A stretch of 6,406 nucleotides of DNA, taken from CAZXWK01 sp964644675. Its GTDB lineage: Bacteria; Actinomycetota; Coriobacteriia; Anaerosomatales; JAAXUF01. Made by a program: the position numbers and the translations under genes. The DNA lies in NCBI GenBank assembly GCA_964644675.1, contig CAZXWK010000073.1:1-6406 (forward strand), given 5' to 3'. The notes under the pieces were generated by a model. It searched no databases. It saw only the letters and a list, made by a program, of their open reading frames with translations, and had not been told where the DNA came from. Shown piece by piece: positions 1 to 5,214 of this stretch. The first letter of the stretch is position 1; each line of letters opens with the position of its first letter.

Positions 1-759
1 ACCAAGCACGGCATGGTGAAGAAGACCGCGATCCAGGCGTACGACCGCAGCCGTCGCGATGGCATCATCGCCATCAACCTGCGCGACGACGACGAGCTCA
101 TCTCGGTGCGTCGCGTGAAGACGGGCGAGAAGGTCATCATGGTCAGCTCGGCGGGCAAGGCCATCAAGTGGGACGAGTCGGAGGCCCGCCCGATGGGCCG
201 CGACACCATGGGCGTCCGCGGCATGAACATCAAGCCCGGCGAGTCGATGCTGGGCATGGAGATCGCGCCGGAGAGCAGCGAGCTGTTCGTCGTGACCGAG
301 CGCGGCTACGGCAAGCGCACCCCGGTCTCGGAGTATCCGGAGCACCACCGCGGCGGTCAGGGTGTCCGCACCATCCAGGTCACGCCCAAGAAGGGGCCGC
401 TCACGGGTATGAAGATCGTCCAGCCGCAGCACGAGCTCATGCTCATCTCGGAAGAAGGCGTCGTCATTCGCGTGAAGGCCGACGACATCTCGAAGCTCGG
501 CCGTTCGACGCAGGGCGTCAAGGTCATGAACGTGTCCGAGACCGATCGGGTCAGCGCGATCGCCCGGGTGAGCGGCGGCAAGAAGAAGGCGAAGCCGCGC
601 GGTATCGCCGAGGGCCAGACCAACCTGCTCGAGCCGGGTACCGAGCCGACGGCGACCGCGGAGGCCGTCGTCGACGAGGTCGAGGATGACTCCGAGGACT
701 TGATGGCCGAGGAGTTCGAGGACGCGGAGGACGCCGAGGCCACCGAGGCCGAGGAGTAG
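1..759 (+). CDS. gyrA: DNA gyrase subunit A, C-terminal part (5' truncated by window edge)
   Basis: GyrA is the DNA-breaking and DNA-wrapping subunit of gyrase, which introduces negative supercoils using ATP hydrolysed by GyrB. Only the last 252 residues are here: the frame is open from base 1 (T-K-H-G-M-V-K-K) to TAG at 757-759. The visible part is the end of the C-terminal beta-propeller, with repeating blade units of the form 'vsxxGkaikw... vRGmni' (residues about 45-78), 'vTerGygKRTpvseY' (98-112) and 'iSeeGvviRvkaddI' (149-163). The segment HHRGGQG (115-121) resembles a degenerate GyrA-box-like blade motif. A short basic stretch KKKAKPR (about 194-200) leads into a strongly acidic tail: 18 of the last 33 residues are D or E, with no K or R. 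Acidic GyrA tails are known in other bacteria to modulate DNA wrapping. The catalytic tyrosine and winged-helix domain lie upstream, outside the window. Identification is firm. Confidence 0.96.
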   Translation, partial: TKHGMVKKTAIQAYDRSRRDGIIAINLRDDDELISVRRVKTGEKVIMVSSAGKAIKWDESEARPMGRDTMGVRGMNIKPGESMLGMEIAPESSELFVVTERGYGKRTPVSEYPEHHRGGQGVRTIQVTPKKGPLTGMKIVQPQHELMLISEEGVVIRVKADDISKLGRSTQGVKVMNVSETDRVSAIARVSGGKKKAKPRGIAEGQTNLLEPGTEPTATAEAVVDEVEDDSEDLMAEEFEDAEDAEATEAEE

Positions 760-788
760 CACCGACGAAAGGGTCCGGCACCGAACAC

Positions 789-1484
789 ATGACACCTGAC
801 ACGAACAATCTCCCGGAGCGCGTCGAGCAACTCGACGCGCTCCTGTTCGACCTCGACGGCACCATCGTGGACACGGTCGACCTGATCATGGCCTCGGCGC
901 GCCACGCCACCGAGGTCGTGCTGGGCGAGGCGCTTCCGGACGAGGTGCTGCTCCACAACATCGGGATTCCGCTCAAGGCGCAGATGGAGGAGTACGCTCC
1001 GGGCCGCTCGGACGAGCTGCTCGCCGTGTACCGGGCGCACAACGCCGAGGTCCACGACGACCTGATCTGCGAGTATCCGGGCGTGGAGGAGGCGCTGATC
1101 GCGCTCACGTCGCGCGGATACCGCCTGGGCATCGTGACGTCGAAGAGCGTCCCCGTCGCACAGCGCGGAATCGACCGCTTCGACCTGGGCCGGTTCTTCG
1201 AGGTGCTGGTCGGCTACGAGGACACCGTGATCCATAAGCCCGAGGCGGAGCCGGTGCTCGAGGCGGCCCGTCGGATGGGGGTCGACCCCGCGCGCTGCCT
1301 GTATTGCGGAGACAGCCCGCACGACATGAGCGCGGGGATCGCCGCGGGGTCGCTGACCGCTGCCGCGCTGTGGGGACCGTTTCGCGAGCGCGTCGTCGAA
1401 CCCGGGCCCGACTTCGCGATCGAGTCGCTCGCGGAACTGGTCGACCTGCTCGGAGGGAACGAAGCGGCATACCGTGCCGGGTGA
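789..1484 (+). CDS. HAD-superfamily phosphatase, subfamily IA (phosphoglycolate phosphatase/PpaX-like)
   Basis: This 231-residue protein is a probable cytoplasmic Mg-dependent phosphohydrolase. All four HAD motifs are visible. Motif I is FDLDGT at 20-25, with nucleophile D21 and acid/base D23. Motif II is GIVTSK at 114-119, with T117 or S118. Motif III is the lysine in HKPE (K150). Motif IV is GDSPHD at 174-179, with metal-binding D175 and D179. Residues about 30-95 form the helical cap typical of subfamily IA. Length fits the Gph/PpaX group. Substrate is not determined: phosphoglycolate, pyrophosphate and other small phosphate esters are all possible, and the name rests on family resemblance. 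The ATG at 789 is the only good start before motif I; a purine-rich GAAAGGG at 767-773 is rather far upstream, so initiation may depend on coupling to gyrA. The gene lies 29 nt after gyrA without a terminator, suggesting shared transcription. The next promoter begins 3 nt after its stop. Confidence 0.9.
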   Translation: MTPDTNNLPERVEQLDALLFDLDGTIVDTVDLIMASARHATEVVLGEALPDEVLLHNIGIPLKAQMEEYAPGRSDELLAVYRAHNAEVHDDLICEYPGVEEALIALTSRGYRLGIVTSKSVPVAQRGIDRFDLGRFFEVLVGYEDTVIHKPEAEPVLEAARRMGVDPARCLYCGDSPHDMSAGIAAGSLTAAALWGPFRERVVEPGPDFAIESLAELVDLLGGNEAAYRAG

Positions 1485-1487
1485 CGG

Positions 1488-1516
1488 TTGTCGGAGTAGG
1501 GGGCGCGGACTATACT
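1488..1516 (+). promoter_or_regulatory. Probable sigma-70-type promoter of the efflux operon
   Basis: TTGTCG at 1488-1493 (4 of 6 matches to the -35 consensus) is followed after exactly 17 nt by TATACT at 1511-1516 (5 of 6 matches to the -10 consensus). Transcription would start near 1522-1524. The TA-rich hexamer stands out in a very GC-rich region. It directs transcription towards the adaptor gene at 1684 and starts directly after the phosphatase stop codon (1482-1484). Confidence 0.7.
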
Positions 1517-1534
1517 GACCGACGGTCGGTCAGT
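1514..1534. promoter_or_regulatory. Palindromic operator, probably for a TetR-family repressor
   Basis: Two perfect 10-bp inverted arms, ACTGACCGAC (1514-1523) and GTCGGTCAGT (1525-1534), flank one central base (1524). Symmetry stops at 1513/1535. The size and the TGACCGAC-type half-sites resemble TetR/AcrR-family operators. It overlaps the last three bases of the -10 hexamer and the expected transcription start, so a bound repressor would block polymerase directly. No regulator is encoded in the window. The palindrome is seen directly; the regulator family is inferred. Confidence 0.72.
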
Positions 1535-1671
1535 GGCGTTACGGATCGGGTTTCGGAGCCCGGAACGCCTCGAAGAAACGAGCGTGGTCCAAGCGGGTAC
1601 GTGACCCGCCGTTGTGGAACAATGGAGAGAGTGTCAACCCGACCGTGCGCTAGCCGAGGGTCCGCTTCTTG
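1535..1671 (+). other. Structured 5' leader of the efflux operon
   Basis: About 150 nt separate the predicted transcription start from the adaptor start codon. Two stem-loops can be drawn. The first is CGGGTT (1547-1552) with AGCCCG (1557-1562), 6 bp including one G-U pair, around a 4-nt loop. The second is GCGGGT (1593-1598) with ACCCGC (1604-1609), a perfect 6-bp stem with a 5-nt loop. Neither is followed by a T run, so they do not look like intrinsic terminators. A 16-codon ATG frame runs from 1622 to TGA at 1670-1672, ending at the edge of the next Shine-Dalgarno, but it has no clear ribosome binding site. No known riboswitch class is recognised. Confidence 0.35.
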
Positions 1672-1678
1672 AAGGAGG
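1672..1678 (+). promoter_or_regulatory. Strong Shine-Dalgarno that fixes the adaptor start
   Basis: AAGGAGG at 1672-1678 is a full match to the anti-16S core and lies 5 nt before GTG at 1684. This supports GTG 1684 as the start, over the in-frame TTG at 1669, which precedes the ribosome binding site. Confidence 0.85.
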
Positions 1679-1683
1679 GGCAC

Positions 1684-3006
1684 GTGTCCCGCAGAGCCAA
1701 GATCATTCTCGCCGTGGTGGCCGTTGTCGTCATCGCAGGCGCCGCCGCGTTCTTCCTGCTGAGGTCGAGGGGTGGCGGTCCCGAGATCAAGACCGCGACC
1801 GTCGCCGACACCAACCTGGGAGTGACCGTCTCCGCATCGGGCAAGGTGACCGCCGGCCTGCGTGCCGACGTGTACCCCCCGACCGCAGGCACGCTGACCG
1901 ACGTGTACGTGAAGGACGGCCAGAAGGTGAACGCGGGCGACAAGCTTGCGCAGATGGACACCGGTCCTCTCGAGATCCAGGTCCAGCAGGCCAAGGCCGG
2001 CGTCGCGCAGGCCCAGTCACAGCTCGCGCTGATCAACCTTCAGGCGTCGACGCCGGCTGACGTGAAGGCCGCGAAGGCGGGCGTGAGTGCCGCGCAAGCC
2101 CAGTACGATGCCGCGTCTGCTGCCTACGACGCCGCGGTGAACGCCTACGACCTCGCGAAGAACCCGCCACCTCCCATGCCCTCGAATCCGGCGAGCATCG
2201 CGCTCGCGGCGCTGGACGTGAAGCAGGCCAACGGCGCCAAGAAGCAGGCCTACGCCGGCGTCATGAGCGCGAAGGCCGCACTCACCAAGGCCCAGAACGG
2301 TCAGAAGACCTCGTCGCAGAGGGCCGCCGCGCAGGCCGCGCTCGCTTCGGCGCAGACGGCCTACAGCGTCGCCCTCGCCAACCTGGACGCGGCAACGCTG
2401 GTCGCTCCGATCACCGGGACCGTGTTCTTCAATGCCGGAGGCGCTCCGGGCGCGGACGGGGAAACCCCGAAGCCGGCCGTCGGATCGGCCGTCGCACCGC
2501 AGGCGCCGCCCTTCTCGGTGGCGGACCTGGGCGCGAGCATCTTCACCGCAGAGGTGGACGAGGCGGACATCGACCGGCTCAAGGAGGGCATGGCGGCCTC
2601 CGTGACGCTCGACTCCTTCCCCGGCCAGACGTTCAAGACCGTCGTGGCCAAGATCGACCCCGCGGCGCAGCCGACGGCTACGGGCGGAACCATCTTCCCG
2701 GTCGACCTGACGCTCGTCGACACCGGCAAGAACATCCTGATCGGCATGAAGGGCGACGCGACCATCGAGGTCTCCTCGATCCAGAACGCGCTCACGATCC
2801 CGGTCGAGGCGCTGTTCAACGAGAATGGCAAGAACTTCGTTTACAAGGTCGAGACGAACAAGCTCGTGAAGACCGACATCACGATCGGCGCGACCACAGA
2901 CACCGAGGTCGAGGTGCTCGAAGGCCTCAAGGGTGGCGACGTGGTCGCACTTTCCGGTCCCACCCAGTACACGGACGGCATGACGGTTCGCGTACAGAAC
3001 CAGTAG
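1684..3006 (+). CDS. MacA/YknX-like membrane fusion (adaptor) protein of an ABC exporter
   Basis: A 440-residue periplasmic/extracytoplasmic adaptor that partners MacB-type transporters. Basic MSRRAK is followed by a hydrophobic segment at about 7-26 (signal anchor; no lipobox cysteine), then an outside domain. The lipoyl/barrel half (about 48-92, including YPPTAGTL and VKDGQKVNAGDKL) leads into an Ala/Gln/Lys-rich coiled-coil hairpin at about 95-235. Its turn is marked by proline-rich KNPPPPMPSNP (159-169). The second lipoyl half (about 236-282, LVAPITGTV...FSVAD) carries a Gly/Pro/Ala-rich insertion at 251-276. The beta-barrel (about 284-365) and membrane-proximal domain (about 366-440, LTIPVEALF to MTVRVQN) follow. 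This order matches HlyD/MacA adaptors. The start is GTG 1684, set by the AAGGAGG site 5 nt before it. It is first in the operon, 7 nt from the ATPase gene, and is controlled by the upstream promoter and palindrome. The hairpin tip lacks a recognisable TolC-docking arginine, fitting YknX-like use without an outer-membrane channel. Substrate is unknown. Confidence 0.9.
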   Translation: MSRRAKIILAVVAVVVIAGAAAFFLLRSRGGGPEIKTATVADTNLGVTVSASGKVTAGLRADVYPPTAGTLTDVYVKDGQKVNAGDKLAQMDTGPLEIQVQQAKAGVAQAQSQLALINLQASTPADVKAAKAGVSAAQAQYDAASAAYDAAVNAYDLAKNPPPPMPSNPASIALAALDVKQANGAKKQAYAGVMSAKAALTKAQNGQKTSSQRAAAQAALASAQTAYSVALANLDAATLVAPITGTVFFNAGGAPGADGETPKPAVGSAVAPQAPPFSVADLGASIFTAEVDEADIDRLKEGMAASVTLDSFPGQTFKTVVAKIDPAAQPTATGGTIFPVDLTLVDTGKNILIGMKGDATIEVSSIQNALTIPVEALFNENGKNFVYKVETNKLVKTDITIGATTDTEVEVLEGLKGGDVVALSGPTQYTDGMTVRVQNQ

Positions 3007-3013
3007 GTCGCGC

Positions 3014-3886
3014 GTGGCGCATGATGAGAACCTGCCCGTCACCCCTGACGGTGACGTCCTAGTACCGACGGAACCGGCGACGCCGGTGGCGTCGTGCGCG
3101 CCCAACGTCGTCCTCGAGGCGAAGGGCGTGACCAAGCGCTACATCCTTGACGAGGTCGAGGTCGACGCGCTGCGTGGTGTCGATCTCGAGGTCTGTCGTG
3201 GCGAGATGCTTGCGATCATGGGGCCTTCGGGCTCCGGCAAGTCGACGCTGATGCACATCGTCGGCCTGCTCGACCATCCCACGAGCGGCACCGTGACCAT
3301 CGACGGCGAAGACGTCTCGGGCATGGAGCCCAACGCGCTGGCCACCGTGCGCAACAAGCGCATCGGGTTCGTCTTCCAGTCGTTCAACCTGCTGGCGCGC
3401 ACGACCGCGCAGGCCAACGTCGAGCTGCCGCTCATCTACGCGGGCATCGGCGCGGGTGAGCGATCCCGCCGGGCGAAGGCCGCGCTCGAGCGCGTCGGGC
3501 TGGGGAACCGGCTGGGGCACATGCCCAACCAGTTGTCGGGCGGACAGCAGCAGCGAGTAGCGATCGCCCGGGCCCTGATCACCGAGCCGAGCATCGTGCT
3601 CGCCGACGAGCCGACGGGCAATCTGGACTCGCGCAGCGGGGTCGAGGTCATGCAGATCCTGCAAGACCTCAACGATCAGGGCATCACGGTCGTCATCGTC
3701 ACCCACGACGCCCGAGTCGCTCGACACGCCCAGCGCGTCGTCCACATCAGTGACGGCTCAATGGTGCTCAACGAGTACGTCGAGGACCGCATCCGCGCCA
3801 GCGCCGAGGTCCTGCAACTCGACGCGGACTCGAAGGCCGGACGCGAGTCCGAGTCGCTCTCGGTCAACACGAGGGGGCACCAGTGA
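3014..3886 (+). CDS. ABC exporter ATP-binding protein, MacB/LolD/YknY type
   Basis: A 290-residue cytoplasmic ATPase that powers the two permeases. All ABC motifs are present: Walker A GPSGSGKST (70-78), Q-loop Q122 in FQSFNLL, signature LSGGQ (174-178) followed by QQRVAIARAL, Walker B IVLADEP (194-200) with catalytic E199, D-loop NLD (203-205) and switch H231 in VTHD. The sequence TGNLDS and the spacing fit the MacB/LolD/FtsE group. The ABC core spans about 33-252. Both ends are extended: about 32 Pro/Val-rich residues at the front, and about 38 charged residues at the back (253-290). The chosen start is GTG 3014, 7 nt after the adaptor stop, with only a weak AGGT 5 nt upstream. GTG 3086 (residue 25) is an alternative that keeps the whole core. 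The stop overlaps the next start by 4 nt (GTGA), implying translational coupling. In E. coli MacB this domain is fused to the permease; here it is separate. Confidence 0.94.
   Translation: MAHDENLPVTPDGDVLVPTEPATPVASCAPNVVLEAKGVTKRYILDEVEVDALRGVDLEVCRGEMLAIMGPSGSGKSTLMHIVGLLDHPTSGTVTIDGEDVSGMEPNALATVRNKRIGFVFQSFNLLARTTAQANVELPLIYAGIGAGERSRRAKAALERVGLGNRLGHMPNQLSGGQQQRVAIARALITEPSIVLADEPTGNLDSRSGVEVMQILQDLNDQGITVVIVTHDARVARHAQRVVHISDGSMVLNEYVEDRIRASAEVLQLDADSKAGRESESLSVNTRGHQ
3037..3056. repeat. Short inverted repeat in the start of the ATPase gene
   Basis: CGTCACC (3037-3043) and GGTGACG (3050-3056) are perfect 7-bp arms around a 6-nt loop, about 23 nt downstream of the GTG start. It could form an mRNA hairpin in the poorly conserved N-terminal extension. 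It may be coincidental in GC-rich coding DNA. Confidence 0.3.
3871..3877 (+). promoter_or_regulatory. Ribosome binding site of the first permease, inside the ATPase gene
   Basis: GAGGGGG lies 5 nt before the GTG at 3883. It is embedded in the last codons of the ATPase gene and supports the 4-nt overlapping GTGA start. Confidence 0.6.
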
Positions 3887-5073
3887 ACCTCGTCGAGAGC
3901 TTTCGCATCGCGCTTCGCGCGCTGAACGCCAATAAGGTCCGCAGCGCGCTGACCATGCTCGGCGTCATCATCGGCGTCGCCGCCGTCATCCTGCTCGTCT
4001 CCATCGGCACCGGCGTGCAGAGTCAGATCACCGGCCAGATCGCGGGGCTTGGCTCGAACCTGCTCTACATCTTCCCCGGCAACATCGAGAGCGGCGGGGG
4101 AGGTCCGGGCTCCAACGGCGCGGGGAAGAAGCTCACGCTGGATGACATGGCGTACCTGCAGAACCGGCTGGGTCCGGACAACATCGTGATCCCCGAGCTC
4201 GCGGCGGCGGGCGACCTTCGGGCGAGGAACAAGACCATGGCCGCGCAGATCACGGCCTCCGATCAGAACGTGACGCTCGCGGCCCTCGGTGATCTCGAGA
4301 GCGGTCGCTGGTTCGGGCGGGGAGAGGTGGTCGGCGCGTCGCGCGTGGCGGTGATCGGCGCATCCGTCCGAGACAAGCTGTACCCGGGCCAGGATCCCTT
4401 GGGAGCGGAGATCGACATCAACGGGCAGCCCTTCAAGGTCATCGGCACGCTCAAGAAGCGAGGCGGAGGCTTCGCAGGCGACCAGGACCGCCAGGTCGCC
4501 ATCCCGCTCTCGACCGCGCAGACGTTGCTGGGCACGCGTGAGGTCTCGGTGCTCCTGGTCCGCGTGGGCAAGGCCGATCAGATCGAGTCGACCAAGGCCC
4601 AGGCGCTGCTTGCGTTGCGGCCGCGGTTCGGCGATCAGGTCACGGTCTTCACTCAGGAGCAGACACTCTCGTTCCTCTCGACGATCCTGGGTACCCTGAC
4701 CGCGATGCTCGCGGGGCTTGCGAGCATCTCACTGCTGGTCGGCGGGATCGGAATCATGAACATCATGCTGGTCAGCGTCTCGGAGCGCACGCGCGAGATC
4801 GGCATCCGCAAGGCCGTCGGCGCGCGCACCTACGACATCCTGTCGCAGTTCGTCATCGAGGCCATCGTGCTCTCGGTTGCCGGCGGCACGGTGGGCATCC
4901 TCGTGGGAGCAGGCGGTGCCGCGGCGCTCAAGCCGGTTGTCGCGACTCAGGTCACGTGGTGGGCCGTCCTGCTGGCATTCTTCTTCAGTGCGGCGGTCGG
5001 CGTCTTCTTCGGCGTGTACCCGGCGTATCGGGCGTCGCGGCTCGACCCCATCGAGGCCCTGCGCTACGAGTAG
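3883..5073 (+). CDS. MacB/FtsX-type ABC permease, first of a tandem pair
   Basis: A 396-residue membrane subunit of the type VII (MacB/FtsX-like) ABC exporter fold. There is a cytoplasmic N-terminal helix, TM1 at about 21-44, and a large outside domain at about 46-264. TM2 is at about 266-298, ending in GGIGIMNIMLVSV. The cytoplasmic coupling segment ERTREIGIRKAVGA (301-314) contacts the ATPase. TM3 is at about 322-347 and TM4 at about 358-380, ending in the family-typical RLDPIEALRYE. The outside domain has a glycine-rich loop at 71-81 and the usual DPLGAEIDINGQPFKVIG element (171-188) of the MacB core domain. GTG 3883 overlaps the ATPase stop by 4 nt and has GAGGGGG 5 nt upstream. This class is thought to move substrates by mechanotransmission rather than through a membrane channel. 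It is paralogous to the downstream permease without net length change. Whether the two pair as a heterodimer is an inference. Confidence 0.93.
   Translation: MNLVESFRIALRALNANKVRSALTMLGVIIGVAAVILLVSIGTGVQSQITGQIAGLGSNLLYIFPGNIESGGGGPGSNGAGKKLTLDDMAYLQNRLGPDNIVIPELAAAGDLRARNKTMAAQITASDQNVTLAALGDLESGRWFGRGEVVGASRVAVIGASVRDKLYPGQDPLGAEIDINGQPFKVIGTLKKRGGGFAGDQDRQVAIPLSTAQTLLGTREVSVLLVRVGKADQIESTKAQALLALRPRFGDQVTVFTQEQTLSFLSTILGTLTAMLAGLASISLLVGGIGIMNIMLVSVSERTREIGIRKAVGARTYDILSQFVIEAIVLSVAGGTVGILVGAGGAAALKPVVATQVTWWAVLLAFFFSAAVGVFFGVYPAYRASRLDPIEALRYE
4693..4779 (+). repeat. Direct repeat copy 1 (TM2 coding block of first permease)
   Basis: This 87-bp stretch matches 6025-6111 at 84 positions. 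The last 60 bp (4720-4779) are identical to 6052-6111. It encodes the second membrane helix, up to the coupling motif. The two copies lie 1332 bp apart, the same distance as between the two start codons. Confidence 0.9.
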
Positions 5074-5214
5074 CGGTTGCCGGCCCGCGCGCGAATCTGC
5101 GCAATATCCGCGGCGGTATGGCCGCCGATCGTCGCGACGCCCGTTCTCCGGCGCGTGATTGGCACCTCTCTCGCATTCGCCCGTGCACACGGACCGGCCG
5201 AGAAGGGCGGTGGC
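5074..5214. other. 141-nt gap between the two permease genes
   Basis: The stretch is GC-rich and shows no convincing gene. A perfect stem CGGCGG (5111-5116) with CCGCCG (5122-5127) and a 5-nt loop has no T run, so it is not a clear terminator. An open frame in phase with the second permease extends back to TTG 5077, but it lacks a ribosome binding site there and its residues do not resemble the family N-terminus. TTGCCG (5077-5082) and CAATAT (5102-5107) are a poor promoter match with 19-nt spacing. The gap is much larger than the others in this operon. Confidence 0.5.
5202..5207 (+). promoter_or_regulatory. Ribosome binding site of the second permease
   Basis: GAAGGG at 5202-5207 is 7 nt before ATG 5215. 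It supports that ATG over the far-upstream TTG at 5077. Confidence 0.65.

Noticed and set aside
721..759. GAGGAC/GAGGCC-like short repeats at the end of gyrA
   Set aside because: They are explained by coding for the Glu/Asp/Ala-rich tail and not by a separate repeat element.
1514..1534. Palindrome as an intrinsic terminator of the gyrA-phosphatase unit
   Set aside because: The RNA hairpin would be stable, but no T run follows on either strand. The overlap with a promoter -10 fits an operator better.
1669..1683. TTG 1669 as the adaptor start
   Set aside because: It lies upstream of the strong AAGGAGG at 1672-1678. GTG 1684 has ideal spacing and gives a normal signal-anchor start.
2017..3135. 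372-codon open frame on the minus strand
   Set aside because: It is opposite the adaptor and the start of the ATPase gene. Its composition is Arg/Gly/Leu-rich with no domain motif, so it is a shadow of the real genes.
5077..5107. Internal promoter TTGCCG / CAATAT before the second permease
   Set aside because: The 19-nt spacing and poor -10 match are not convincing in this sequence.
5077..5214. 46-residue N-terminal extension of the second permease from TTG 5077
   Set aside because: No ribosome binding site is present there. The residues do not look like the family, and ATG 5215 aligns exactly with the paralog start.
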